41,102 nucleotides of DNA, taken from assembly GCA_036897485.1 (NCBI GenBank), contig JAYMTF010000288.1, positions 1 through 41,102 on the forward strand, written 5' to 3'. A model generated the notes under the pieces. The model made no database searches and was not told the DNA's origin. It saw only the letters and a program-made list of their open reading frames with translations. Below, one piece after another: positions 11,043-23,900 of the stretch (position 1 is its first letter; each line of letters starts with the position of its first letter). The position numbers and the translations under genes are program-made. Source of the stretch: Pelargonium nanum. Its lineage: Eukaryota; Streptophyta; Magnoliopsida; Geraniales; Geraniaceae.

Positions 11043-11775
11043 TGAAAGTGAAGACAAGTTTTTGTTTTTTGGATGGGATCAGGTTAGATGTGTACATTTT
11101 TTCAAATTAGAGGGTGTGTGAGAAACAGATCAGAGAGTACAGAAATTGGGATTTGTGGTGCCCATTTTTGGAATATCATCATTGTTCCTCTCTTGTAATG
11201 ATCATGTTAGATTTGACAATCACGTTGAGTTCGTGTTGGGTCTTCAAAATTCACACGCACGAATTGGTCGTGTTATGACACGTACAGCACACACAGCTCG
11301 CAATTGGTCGTGTTATGACACTTACAGCACACACAGCTCGCAAGAGTTGCAGCCATGCAGATACATGCAAGTTGCAAGTTTTACGTATAAAATGTACCGA
11401 CTAGGACAATTCAGTTTGTTAATCACACTTTTTCCAAAAATTAATTGGATCTATTTTCTGCAACTTGTCATGCAAAAATGCTCTAATTCAGACACCACAA
11501 GGGTTGGAAACTGCTCAACAAAGTCCAAACAAGTTTTGATCCTAAAAAATACACTCTGGTTCTCACTTCAAAGTTCAAACAAAACAAATACTACATGGTA
11601 TGAAAACTTTTATATATGGACAATGGAGATTCCATCAGTGTAACAGCCATTTCTTGATTTTCTTTTTTCTCGGCTACCACTAGATCAATTACACTTGCAA
11701 GCTTAATATATTGGATTCATCATCTTGTAAGAAAAACAGTAACGGAAGTAGCAAAGAATATGTAAATTATCGTCC
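11043..11775. other. Convergent spacer between transporter and PAS/LOV gene
   Basis: This 733-bp stretch must hold the 3' ends of both flanking genes, which converge. It contains the 40-bp tandem duplication listed separately. The open frame at 11146-11643 is created by that repeat and nearby AT-rich DNA and shows no protein family. No structural terminator can be named in plant sequence. Confidence 0.6.
11262..11341. repeat. Near-perfect 40-bp tandem duplication
   Basis: The unit starting AATTGGTCGTGTTATGACAC at 11262-11301 is repeated at 11302-11341 with one difference (CGTACAG versus CTTACAG). It continues through CAGCACACACAGCTCGC. The near identity implies a recent duplication by slippage or unequal exchange. 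It lies about 220 bp past the transporter stop codon, so it may be in the 3' UTR or just beyond. Confidence 0.9.
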
Positions 11776-14700
11776 CTATGATCTAGAGGTTCCGGCACCC
11801 ATCGAAAGAGTCCTCACAGCTACCTTAACTGCGCCGATAACACTAAGCTGCCGCATCCCAGGGCTCAGCCCTGTCCTGTCCTGGTTTTTACAGCCTTCAT
11901 CTTGTTGAACACTCACAAAGTATGCCACCTGAAGAACCACAAAGCAAAGAGGTATAAAAAATATGATTCTCTCCAACAATAAGCTACAGTTCTCTTAATA
12001 TAATACTATTGTGCACCCGAAATTTGTGCGCCTAACAAACAGCAATATTCTTAAAACATAAGTATGCATCTATACATAGAAGATTTGTTGGTGAATTAGA
12101 CAAGTAATCAGCATTTTAATTATATAAACAAAGGCGAGGAAACAATATCGCTATTCTTAACAGTAATTGATAGAACAATGTAATTGATATCTGACATCAC
12201 CTGTGTGTCGTAGGACCATCACATCCTATTTTCCCTCCCCTTCAGACTTCCCTCCCAACTACTTAATCCCGTAGTGAACAACAAACCTCAACTATAATCA
12301 GAACTCTAGAAAACTCTTTCATAGAACAAGATCGTGCATCAGACAAAAGTTAATAAATATTTGTCATTTCAATCAAAGCCAAGCCTTGGCAAGGTTCTTA
12401 CAGCTATTCAAAGCCAAGGGTTGACGGGGCAAACTTACTGACCAAACTATAATCATGCAAGACATGTTGCATCATTAAGGTTCATTGGGAGGTACTAAGA
12501 ACAGTTATCAACTTTTTCTACCAAAATTTCAACACAGATCTCAGTAACCAACAGTTCCTATGATGCTCATCAACATCGCATAAGTTATAAGGCTTTAGAA
12601 TGACACCATTTAGGACACTTGAAAACTTTTTGTTTCATTGCGCTTGAAACAAGTCCATGATCAACTTGACAGCTATACGAAATCCATATCATCGTTGTTT
12701 TAGCCTCCATTATTTGTCGCTAGAGTAGGGGCCGTGAAAACACCTATTTGGACTAAACACCTATTTGCATTAATTACCCTCAATCAATGTCAAAATCAGC
12801 TCATTCAATGCACTAAGTACGCATATTGCAATTAACCAAAGGCCAAATAATTATTTAGGAATACTGTCATTTCCAAAGAAACAAACATCTCCCTCGCAAC
12901 AGTTTGAGGTTTAGGGATGTCTGGCGGTGGCGCGACCAACCTTGTTACATCAGTACACGCACAAGTTACAAATTATGAATGCAAGACCAGATAATGATAT
13001 ACACTATTTACTTTTCTTTGTTCATAGTTAAGTCAAAGGAACATCCACATGATGAATGAAACATCTGAGTTCTAAACATTATCGTATTAATGAAACTCAA
13101 CCAGCGCTATAACAATACCTTGCCAGAAGCATTACGAACAGGTGATATATGAAGAAGATTCCAAAATGAGCTCTTGTCCTTCCTGAGAATGTAGCAGAAG
13201 AATACCCTTTAGATAGAACAAACCAAATGTAGTTCCACTGAAACATATTGGAAACGTAGTTGAGTATCAACCTGTAGTTTAAGATACGTACTGTGCATGC
13301 TTGTTCACTACGAATGCTGTCTTTTATCTGAGAAACAAAAGCAATTTGGGTGTAACCATATACTCCATTCCAGTGGTGCGAGGACCAGGTTACATGGAAA
13401 AGATTCAAGAATTACGTTGAGCTAGAAATAGAATACCTGGTATAGAGTTGTGGGATCCGTATCCTCCCCATTCAAAAATCTACAGTTCTGCCCCAACACC
13501 TCATGTCTAGCATAACCTACAGAAGGAATTTACTGATGTATAGCATGGTCTATAGATAATTCTATTATCCATGAACATTCTTCGGCGAATTTAGAAAAAC
13601 TGTAAAGCTTTAAGTACCTGTCAACTTTAAGAAAGCGTCACTTGCATAAACTATAGGCATGTCGTCTAAGTGTGGATCAGTTCTGCAAGACCGCACAAAC
13701 AAATGAAATCAGCAATCTTCATAAAGCAGACATCTGTGATGAAGTAACAAAATTTAGGAATTTGCAATAACTCACAATACAAAGCTTTGTTTGATTCTAC
13801 CAAGAGAAATATTTATGGATGAAGCATGAAGGCCAATCCCAGGTACGCTGCATCTCTTGGCACACACCAATCTGCCAGTCAACTCACTATAGTGAGTTAG
13901 CACTGAAAATATATTATGAATGGCAGTCGCAGCTCTTCGCTTCTCTATGTCAGCTGCCTCGCATGACTCCTCAATCTCATATGCTGTAAGGTACAAAAGC
14001 TCAACTAAGAGGATGGAGTAAAAATTGTTCACTTGCACAAAGAGTAAAGGAAAATGTAAATGAAAAGAAACTAAAATGAGAAAGAGTATCGGAAAACAGG
14101 GTGTGTCCAACCAATGAAGTGCTGACATTACAACAAACATACATACTATAAAAAGTCAAGATTAAAAGGAAAGGTGTATCAATACAAAGAGAAATATCTA
14201 AGAGCTACCAATGACAAAGCACTGAAGCAAAACGCCACTTGAATTCTCATCAAGAACATATACTTCAACTAGTTCATATCAATGCAAAGAGAAATATATA
14301 AGAGCTATCAATGACAAAGCACTGAAACAAAATGACACTTTAATTCCCACCAAGAACATATATACTTCGACTAGTTCCCATCAATGCAAAGATAAAATGT
14401 AATAAATTGACACAACAGGAAACCATGAACCCCCAGCAATGATCAAGTGATCAATGAGAAGTACGAAGTTCACTTCTTCATTTTCACATAAGGTAGCATT
14501 TGAATTAAAATAAACTAGAACGGGAATGAGAATAAAGAATGAGATTCTCATTTCAAAGCTTTCTTAGAACCAAAAAATCATAATCCAAACATGAACAATA
14601 AGAATCTCATTCCTGAACCATCCAAACACTATCTAAGAGTCTAATATATCAAAACACGAAAATACAATCAACTAAGCTCAATTCATCATTAAAGCATTCA

Positions 14701-15294
14701 GCAAGATAAGATCATACTAGGAATGAGAGTGAGAAACAAACCTCTATCATCAGAGTCCAACACTGAATCAACAGCTACAACCCGACCCAATTCTACAGAA
14801 CACACTTCCCTCCTACATGAGCCGAACACAATATCACGCAGCCTAGACTCATCCTCACTCAAATTCACACTTCCAGACAGTCTCGGCTTCCTCGAAATGG
14901 GAACCTGAACCGCCACGAAATGGATCACCCTCCCATTCTCCTTGCTGAAAACCGGAGACATATGGAACAGCATCCAAAACGGCGTCGCGTCCTTGCGGTA
15001 ATTCAATATACTGACCTGAACCGTCCTCTCTCCCCGAATCGCCTCCCGAATCTCCATCACCGACCTCCGGTCCGTCCCGGGTCCCTGGAAAATCCTCCCG
15101 TTCCTCCCAATCACCTCGTCCCGCGAGTACCCACACATTTTCAGGAACCCGTTGCTCGCGTACACAATTGGGTTCCCAGAAATGCAAGGATCGGTGATGG
15201 TGAAATTGTCGGGCAATTCGTCGAGCGCTTCGCGAACCCACTGAGAGTAGCGACTGTTGAACGATTGCTCGATCAGACCCGATTGCGACTCCAT
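11776..15294 (-). CDS. TLP1: PAS/LOV blue-light receptor protein (TWIN LOV PROTEIN 1 type)
   Basis: Soluble flavin-binding photoreceptor with two PAS-type domains. In Arabidopsis the gene (PLP/TLP1) makes splice isoforms, and PLP interacts with VTC2-type GDP-L-galactose phosphorylase, linking light to ascorbate synthesis. Exons in transcript order: 15294-14742, 13983-13776, 13682-13618, 13516-13437, 13327-13272, 13182-13119, 11928-11776. All junctions are GT-AG, giving 392 residues (Arabidopsis about 399 from memory). Domain 1 (about residues 25-135) has NFTITDP, GYSRDEVIGRNGRIFQG and FWMLFHMSPVF; the site of the photoactive Cys is Gly66. Domain 2 (about 240-350) has GYARHEVLGQNCRFLNG with Cys287 in the GxNCRFLQ-type motif, then FWNLLHISPV. 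The tail ends MRQLSVIGAVKVAVR, a conserved family ending. I chose the ATG at 15294 because MESQSGLIEQSF matches the family N terminus; the frame stays open upstream to 15468. Intron 1 (758 bp) carries a 100-bp tandem repeat; intron 6 (1190 bp) holds nothing recognised. Confidence 0.93.
14177..14390. repeat. 100-bp tandem repeat in intron 1 of the PAS/LOV gene
   Basis: A unit beginning TATCAATACAAAGAGAAATA at 14177 repeats at 14277 as TATCAATGCAAAGAGAAATA. Both run through AGAGCT-CCAATGACAAAGCACTG-type sequence, CAAGAACATATA and CGACTAGTTC-like ends. A third partial copy starts CATCAATGCAAAGATAA near 14379. The copies are roughly 90% alike. No coding role. Confidence 0.8.
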
Positions 15295-18200
15295 CGTCCC
15301 AGCTCCTCCGCTACTGCTACAAAACCACGACCTCGAATTCGAATTCTCTGTACGCTGAGCAGTCCCAATCCCATGTGGCACGTTTAAGCTTCTGTTCAGC
15401 TCAGCCTTGAAAGCCATCAAAACAATCGAATCAAAACAAAATTCTCGGCAATTAAAACCCAAAGCCAAAAGATTTTCTACAGAATCGCAAACAAAGAGAC
15501 GATAAAAACAAATGGGTCAATCGAAAGTGAAGAACCTTACATGAACTAGCTACATCCCTATTGGGTTGTGAATTATAGTGAAGAATAGCAGATGGAGCCA
15601 CCGAGGGAACCCAAGATTTTTTTGGAAAATATCTTTGTGAAAATTTTGGTGTATCGAATGAACAGAAACGATTGAGAGATGCCCATCAATCGATTTTTCT
15701 TGCATAAAAATAAATAATATAGATATTCTCTCAATCGAGACAACCTCAAGAGAAAAAACACGACTCTGCAGAGTCACACAAATTTTTTGTAGATTTTTAG
15801 GAAGCTTTTAACTTCTTATCTGTATCTGCTGGAAAACGTTTTTTGTCATGTTTTATTTATATTTATTTTCCTACTTTGTTAGGTTCTTGTTTTTCTCATG
15901 TATTTATATTGAAAAATAAAATTGGTGGTGTGACCCAAAAGCCAATGACTGTAGCGAGCTGCGAATTTCAGGTGAAAACTCACTGTGCTCGATTAGATGA
16001 AGATGGTGAAGGTTGTATCTTCCTCTTTTTTCTTTCTCTCGTATTCAGGGAAGGTCTTAAATGTTTGTATTATCCCATTATTATAATGAAAAATATTATA
16101 ATTAAATAACCAATCTAATTAATTTAGAACAATGACATATTGGTTTATTCATGCCTTTGGTGTTCAACTTAATTGAATTTGATTTGGGAGGATACGAAAA
16201 TTCTAAAATATTTTGTGTTCAATTCAATCCGATCAAATTCTATCACATGAAAACATGCGAACTTTGAATTCATCTCCTTCCTTTTTCATTCGGGAGATGA
16301 TTTGGTGTATGTTTTTTATACGTATTTTAAATTTTCAAACAATTATCATAGCAACGTTAGACATTCAATGGTTGAAAACTAGCTCGAAGAAAGAAAATTG
16401 TTGGTGTATTGAATGACATTAACTTATGTGAAATTTAACATATTAATAAGCAATATTATATTTTCAAACAACTATCAGTACTTTCTCATACTCATTAGTA
16501 TAAAAGATATCGCATAAATAACTTGTACTAGATTTGATAATTTCGATATGATCCCTCACGTGTTCGAAATATAATCTAATTCGATAAATTTTGAATTGAA
16601 TTAGACATGTTTATTTTACGATAAAAATTCAAATTTATCTGATATGGTCAAGTTCTTTAAAATTTAATTTTATCCTATAAAATTTTTTAATCTGAATTTT
16701 CACCAACAAAACATCAAAATGACACTTCACTTTCACTTTTGTTAGATCCTCTTCTTCACTTGATGGCTTTTTTGTTGGATAGCGTTCACTATTGTCCATA
16801 ATCTTCCTCATCCTCTTCCAATCATAGCTTGTTTCAATTTTGTGGTGGGTCCCAATATAAACTCCATTATTGATCTGGGCCATTCAAAAGTTAACCTGCC
16901 GTTAAAAACAACACCCAAATGGACCCACAGTAGTGTAGTGTGCCATGCACGAGCACCACTCGTATTAAAAGCCAAGTCAACAGAATCGACGGCCCACAAT
17001 CTTTGAATATTAAATAACCTGATCCAAACGACAGAAACGGACACGTAAGCAGAAACTGGCGCTTATCCATCCGCGTCAGCTTTGTTTATAGATAAGTACA
17101 GTCAGTATCTTCTTTATTTCTGAATTTTAATAATGGAGCGGTTTACACAGTATCGTAGCCACGAAAATATTAATAAAAAATTACTGGTCGATGTGCACAT
17201 TTGGCGCATCGCCGCGTCTCCACGTGCCCTATGCTGAGTCATTAGCACGTAATGGAGTGGAGTTTTGGTTAGATGTGGAAGACGCCATGTGAGCTCGGGC
17301 AAGAAGAAGAAAAAAAGAAGTTATGATTTGTGATGTAATGTGGACCCACTCCTACATCAATTTTCAGTTGATATTTAGTTGGAAAATATCTTATTTTAGT
17401 CTCTCCATTATCTTTTTTTTTTTTCGGTTGAATTATATTAACGTGACAATTTTTATTTTTAATTGATGTCGTAATCACATGACGATTAGATCAGTTAAAT
17501 TTACTTACGATACTAGTGTTGAACAAAAATGTATTATTTGGGGCCGTGGTCACTATGTTAATTTTGTCTAGCCATCAAATTATACAAAGTTGTAGAAAAA
17601 TGATCTCATTTATAGATTTTGCTAATTTAAGTGTCATGTGATTTTTACCGTCAACAAAAAATAGATTTGAAAAGGATTGTTAAGTTAATTTAAAGTTACT
17701 GTTGTGAATTAAACCAATTTGAAACAAAACAGTATAATTGAGAACCGATTATAATAAAATTTATCAAAAATTAAATTAGTAATAATTAGAACAAAATAAT
17801 AGTTGAGGACCAAAATAAATCATTTTCATATCTTCTTATTTATTTATATACACATGTATTTTAATAAAATAAGGAGTACAGTTTTTAAACGAATACGGAT
17901 TAGTATAAGAATCTCGTGGGTAATTTTTTAAAGTTTAGCATGAATACTTTATTTGGAAAAGGAAAGTGTTATCTTTCGTGATTCACATATAAAATAACTC
18001 ATGTTATTAAATACAAATATTATTATGGAGTATGCTAGCATAAAATGAGAGTGATGATACTATTTTATCTAGTCGACATGTTTTTTGTAAAGTTGTGAGC
18101 AAGCAGAAACACTAATTAATTTGAGTTTATCTTTTGTGCCACCCATATATATTAATAGTGGGTATGACCGATATTGACATGAGACTTGATTTATCACCCA

Positions 18201-19320
18201 CTTATATTTGTGTACAAGTGCACATAAAACCATATATGTATATATTCATATAATATAGAGTTAAAGATTGAAAAAAAAACTCAATTCGATCTGTGAACAA
18301 ATGTATTTGAATCCTTGAATTTTTTATTTTGGGACTTAATTTATAAAATTGTTTGTGAATTTTTATTTTATATTTCAATTGATTATACCATCCACATGTT
18401 TATTTTACCATAAAATGTTGATGTGACAAAAACTGATTAATAATACACATTATAGAGGACATACAAAATTACTTAATAAGTTTGCTATAACAGTAAAATA
18501 TTGAGACTAAAGACCACAAATTGAGTTGGCTGTGTCCTAAGCACATGTATGTGTGCGCGGTCAGCAGTAAGCACAATCCAGTTTGACCAATTCGGCCCAT
18601 TTAAGCCCAATTTAACACAAGAAGCATATGATCACGCAATCTACACAACATTGTATGTGTATGTGTACAGATTCAATATACATGAAAGTTCTATAATTAT
18701 TTATATCAAGTTCCTTCTATAAATACCTCATATTTTGTGAATTTATTCTACTAAATCATATTCACCTTGTAGGGAAAATGACTTGAGGGAGGCGGGTCGA
18801 CGGTTATTGGTGTTGGAGGCAAATACAAGATCTATTATAGTAACTCTTTAGTTGCGGAAGAGGGAGGCAGATCGAATAGGGTTGTTGTTGGATGATTGCT
18901 TTTCACTTTTAGACAAAATTGATAGTTTCGTGCTCCTTTTTGTTTATTACTATGCGAATTCAAAAGCTCACAAATTAGGTATTGCCAATTTTTGTGCTAA
19001 AGTAAAAGAATTTTTTTTGGACAATTGAGAGCTACGCAACATGTCTCATCCCATACTGTCGCAAGGAAGCTCAAACCCGGGACATCAAAGAGAATCCAAA
19101 ACATTTTCTGGAATTGAAGTTTACGTGCAATTTTTTTTTTAAAAATTGGATATAAAAGTAAAATTGTGTAACATTATTAAATAAAGAAAAATAGTTTGGG
19201 GTTACACCAAGAACGGGCGGGTTTGACCCGGCCCGCTTTGGCCACCAAGGTCCAGAAAGTGCAAAACACAGGCCCGTTGTGTGGGATTCAGATGGAAAGA
19301 GGAGCCGAGCCCGGTAGGCC
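15295..19320. other. AT-rich spacer between divergent genes
   Basis: About 4 kb without a recognisable gene. The right part of the PAS/LOV upstream sequence (15295-15780) is probably its 5' UTR and promoter. The rest is AT-rich with short unconvincing open frames. Near 18593-18612, GGCCCATTTAAGCCCAATTT contains two GGCCCA/AGCCCA-type motifs, about 700 bp upstream of the next gene's leader. A CCGGGTTTGAGCTTCC stretch on the minus strand near 19070-19085 resembles a SINE B box but has no visible ends. Confidence 0.6.
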
Positions 19321-19329
19321 TCTCTGAAC

Positions 19330-19405
19330 CTACTCCGCTCGTGCGCAGTGGATCTCTCCCTCTTCCTCCGCAATTCTCAGGCGACACTTCGCGATCTCCG
19401 ATCAG
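19330..19405 (+). other. Probable 5'-UTR exon of the TRIPP-type gene
   Basis: A GC-richer, CT-rich stretch ends in CCGATCAG followed by a donor GTAACC at 19406. The matching acceptor TTATTTGTAG ends at 20963, just 19 bases before the start codon at 20983. This gives a 1558-bp leader intron. The 5' end of the exon is a guess, as no transcription start can be seen. The leader intron carries a Stowaway-like MITE. Confidence 0.6.
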
Positions 19406-20377
19406 GTAACCTTCACTGTTCCGATTCTCCACGCCATATCCGTATCATCTTTCGTCGGATCCGTTTACCAGCACACAGATCATGCCTGGTTCAAACTGAT
19501 TGTATTTCAAAAAAAAAATCTAGGAAATGGCCTGTATTCTTCAGCTGGGCAATTTTTAGGTTTAATTGTTCAGGAATTTACAATTCAAGCTCTTTTTATG
19601 TGTACTTTCCATGTTACAAGTATGTGATTGGAGGCTAGATCATAGGAAGTAGTTGTAGTGTTTGGTGCAGAGTTCACATCTGTTATTGAGAGTTCATTTT
19701 TCGTAATTTGATATGTAATGATTTGGAAGGCACCTGCAATGCATAAGTATGCATTATGATGTATCATAATTTTGCATTACAAGCTCCTGGTTGCGATGGT
19801 TGGTTATTCACTTTTCATTGTTAAGTTTATGGGATGCTGTATTCATAAATGTTAGATGTGATAACTGTGGTACTGTAAATGTTTTTCATTTTTGGTAAGT
19901 TGAGTTGGAAATTAGACATGGAAAAATGTATTTGGTAACTTTGAGTGCGGGCAAGTGAGTTAATTAAGAGCATAGAATGATAGATGAACTTATAGGGTGA
20001 GAGTAGTTGAGAATATATGACATGGTAATGTGAGAAGTATGCTGAAAGATTGTAGTAATTTTTTAAACTGCTTTGCAGATGAAGATAGCACTGATGTTTA
20101 TGCTTTACAGTTCACACTATATATTGGATCATATATGTCTCTGAATGTCATTATAAGAGAATGAGTTCAGCTTACATGTAGTTTTCCTTTTTAAAGAAAT
20201 TTATATCCTCTTCCGAACAATGTGATGCAAGCATGTACAGTTTTAATGAGTCAATGACTGGTTCAGAAAAGGCATAAGTACAGGATCTGGTAGATTCATT
20301 TTTTTTTTCCAAAGGGACTTATCCATCTTCCATCCTTTTGGACCAGCTATATGTCATCTTACTGATTATATAAATTA

Positions 20378-20627
20378 CTCCCTTTGTACCAAAATGAGTA
20401 TACTGGTTTCTATTTTGAGAAAAATTAAGAAGTTAGTTATTGTTGTACATTTCCTCCTCTTATAACCCCATGAACATGTGTTGTAACAAGTTTAAGGGTT
20501 ATTAACTAACTTATTATAGGTTTACTATTGGTAATTCATGCATAGCTAACTTCCTAAAAAAAACAAGACACTCATTTTGAGACAAAAAAGCAAGAGAAAC
20601 ATGACACTCATTTTGGGCTGGAGGGAG
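20378..20627. mobile_element. Stowaway-like MITE in the 5'-UTR intron
   Basis: The left end reads CTCCCTTTGTACCAAAATGAG and the right end ACTCATTTTGGGCTGGAGGGAG-type sequence, so the ends are inverted repeats of the classic CTCCCTCCGTCCCAAAA form. TA flanks both sides (20376-20377 and 20628-20629). Total length is 250 bp with no open frame. The interior (GTTGTAACAAGTTTAAG, GGTAATTCATGCATA) is shared with the element at 24400, so both belong to one family. Confidence 0.9.
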
Positions 20628-20982
20628 TATTAGGGTTAAAGATCCCAGATTCTGACTATATGCTTATGAGCTGTTAGTAAGGGAAAATTCAGTTTTTGCT
20701 GCTAAGACTAAATTAAGTACTGTTTGTGATGCAGCCGAATGCTGCTACATTGTATGGAAAGGGTACAACTAATACCACACTTGAGATGTAACTTAATAAG
20801 CTATATTTCATTAAGTTCCATATTTCTCTTTAATTTTCATTTTTGAAACTAATTTGCCATTCAGAAGCTAGGAATATACATTTTTCACTCACCTTTTCAT
20901 TTGATAGTATGTCCTATTGTTCTTCCCAATATTGCAGTCGTAACATATCTTCTTTATTTGTAGATACCTTTGTCGTGAGACA

Positions 20983-23900
20983 ATGAATTTTCTGCTGCGG
21001 ACAAGCACTGTAGCAGCTGATCGGGTGCCTCCTGTTCATGAACCTCACGTGGCTGTACATCATGAGCCAAAACCTGCACCGACATTGGAGGGTCTTATGG
21101 CCGAAGATCCATATACTCAGTATCCTCCTGATGTAGAATATGAAGAAGAGACTGATGGAGTTTGTAGTGAAGCCAAACACTCAGATGTTTCTGAAGAAGA
21201 AGGCTGGATTGCTATTCCTTATAGTACTCTCTCACCTTAGATTCAACCTTTTTCTATTTTGTTTGTTTTATTTTTCTTAAGAAGTAATATGGTTGACCGC
21301 ATGCATGCACACATAGATGGTTTGCACTTTTCATGTGTATGTGTGTTGTCTATAGCCTCTCTTTCTCCAGTTACTCTAGGAAGTTAAGTCTCCTCGAAGG
21401 CTACTATTGATTTAATAAGTAGCTCCTAGGGTTATATTCTGATTATTTGCTTCAAATCAGCAGCTCTAAAAAGGTTGCATATTCTGAATGTGCTTTGTGT
21501 ATGATGACAATTGACAGGCGAGGATATAACCTTTTTTTTGTTTCCTATAGATTTTTTTGGCTTCTCCTATCTGGTAGTGTTATTGGAAATGCCCAGTGAG
21601 ATTAAGTAAAATCATTGTAAAAGAAATTTAATCGTGGAGTAGTGTTTTCCCTATGGTCTTGTCCAGAGAAATGGGGAGTGACCAATGTGCATTAGTAGTT
21701 GTAATATGGGTGATTGAAAAAAATGCAATATTTTTTGGTGAGGGCTAGTCTGACCAAACCATATTTAGTCTATTATTTCACTGTTCTCACCATAATAGTT
21801 TTCAGTTTGCAATTGTTTCACTACAGTGGTTCCTAAAACTTGTGCTCATGAAAGTTGAATGAGATCTGCAATAAGCTCTATTTTTGTTTATCTGATGCTG
21901 GAGATTTTTTCTTTTGGTAGAGGAACTCCCGGAAAATTGGAATGATGCATCAGATATACATGCATTACGCTCTCTAGACCGCTCCTTTGTTTTTCCTGGT
22001 ACCAGTATTGTTCTTCAATCTGTTGGTTAATTTCTTGTTCTTTTGCCATCACCAAGATGTTGTATTCATTACATGGGGACTGAACTTCATTACAACTCCA
22101 GGTGAGCAACTTCATATTCTAGCATGCTTGTCAGCATGTAAACCGGATACAGAAATAATTACTCCATTTAAAGTTGCTGCTGTGCTGAGTAAAAGTGGCA
22201 TGGGACACACCCCTGTCAAGAAACAGAATGGAAACATGGAAGACAGAAGAAACTCAGTTTCTGGGGAAGGGGAAGTGAATTTTGATAGTCAAAATGTTGA
22301 TCAGAATGGTGAAGACCAGTCAAAAGAGAAGATTGATCCACTGAAGGATATTTCTGCCAGCGAATCCCTACTTCGAATGGAAGAGTACAAAAGACAGACC
22401 GAAAAACTATTGCAAAGATTTAAAAACTCCCATTTTTTTGTAAGGATTGCAGAATCAGATCAAGCACTTTGGTCCAGAAAAGTTACTTATGAGACGGCTC
22501 CAGAATCTTCAGAGACAGATAATGAAAAGTTAAAAGGCAGATCCCGTTTAAATGCAGTTATTGATAGAGGGAATTTTGATGCCAATTCATTGGGTGGTGT
22601 GGCAAGAAATACTGTCCAGTGTTGCACTCTTTCTAGTGGAGACATGGTGGTATGTGTCACAAACTTATTGGTTGTTCATGATGTTTTTTTCTTCTACATC
22701 AGTAAGAAAAGAAGCAGTGATAATTACTTTCTGCTGTCAGTATCCGCTCTTGCATTTATTATTAACCCACATCTATATGGTTCTTACATTCGTTTTAGTT
22801 ACTCAACTTTTTAATGCTCATTGCTACTATCACTGTGCATGTTTCTGCCTGATCTGTTGAATGTTCTATATTGGTCTTAGGAAACATTTGTCTGTCATAA
22901 GAAAAGAGAGTTTTTTATTGTACTATGAAATCTATAGTTATGCTAGATTTTGTAGTTTCTCACTTTCCAGATAGCTTTCCTTGTTGAGGAATGTTGATAT
23001 AGAAGCTATGTTTGATAAAAAATTTGAGGGCCGTGCATTAATTTCAATCAGCTCGGCTATGGGCTCGAACTCGGATTGCCAGACTGATGATTCTATGTGG
23101 ACAAGCTTACTAAGTTTAGGATGAAGATATAAATGGACTCCATAAAGATGTATTGACTTCTTAGCATTAGTATGTTAAATCTGTGTTTCATGTAAGGTAG
23201 AGATCTTCTCAGGAGCTTATTTGATAATCAGGGGGATAGCTAAAGTACCTCTACTAGGTTCAACCTTCTCTAACTTTTATAGAAGTATCAGGTTGAAGAA
23301 GTGGAACAGGGGATTTCATTTTATAGATGCGTTCATCAGTTTGGCCATATATCTTCTGAACCCTAGATTATTCATTGTGAAGGGTGACATCATATGATTA
23401 GTGTGCTCGGATAGTCTAAGTTATTAGAATTTAGTCCCACTCTCTACTTTATCTGACCTTACCCAGTGTAACTTTTTAATATAATTATTTTGTTCAATTT
23501 ATCAACAGTTCCTTCAATAATTCAATTTCATGCAAATTGTTCTTTATATCATCATTAATCAACTGAGTTGGTTGGCATTTGGTAATGGTGGCCTTATATT
23601 TGTACATTGCTAAATGATGGCCCAGAAAAAAAACTTGAAAACTAATGAATTATAGTGAGTAGGGGAATGCATTTTAATAAGCCCTGGAATGATTATATTA
23701 TCTTATCATTTATATCCTCGTGAAAATGAAATGAATTTTCGTCTTTATTATGGTGAATGTAGCTCCATGTCTGGGTAGAAATTTTGAGCATGCTTTTGGG
23801 TTAGGCTAGAGTCATTTGTTTTATTTGGATTTGCTTTAAAAGATGATTACCATTCAGATGTAATTCTGTAACTTCCATCATTAGGATTGATCGAATTTGG

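Noticed and set aside
11262..11341. CRISPR-like direct repeats
   Set aside because: Only two adjoining copies without spacers, in a plant nuclear context. It is a simple tandem duplication.
14520..14640. Possible MITE with GGAATGAGAATAAAGAATGAG / AATCTCATTCC inverted motifs in PAS/LOV intron 1
   Set aside because: The motif style is typical of plant repeats, but I could not find matching ends or a target duplication, so no element is called.
15295..15468. Upstream in-frame extension of the PAS/LOV protein to an ATG at 15468
   Set aside because: The added 58 residues show no family similarity. The family N terminus begins at the ATG at 15294, and the extra stretch is better read as 5' UTR.
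15477..15540. Possible 5'-UTR intron of the PAS/LOV gene (GTAAGG donor, CTGTAG acceptor)
   Set aside because: At 64 bp it is shorter than nearly all plant introns, so I do not call it.
19060..19100. SINE-like B box (CCGGGTTTGAGCTTCC on the minus strand)
   Set aside because: One motif without an A box, tail or target duplication is not enough to support an element.
21224..21240. Reading through to TAG at 21240, giving an 85-residue stand-alone protein
   Set aside because: Splicing at the GTACTC donor after 21223 to the acceptor at 21920 restores YKELPENWND, continuing the family sequence in frame.
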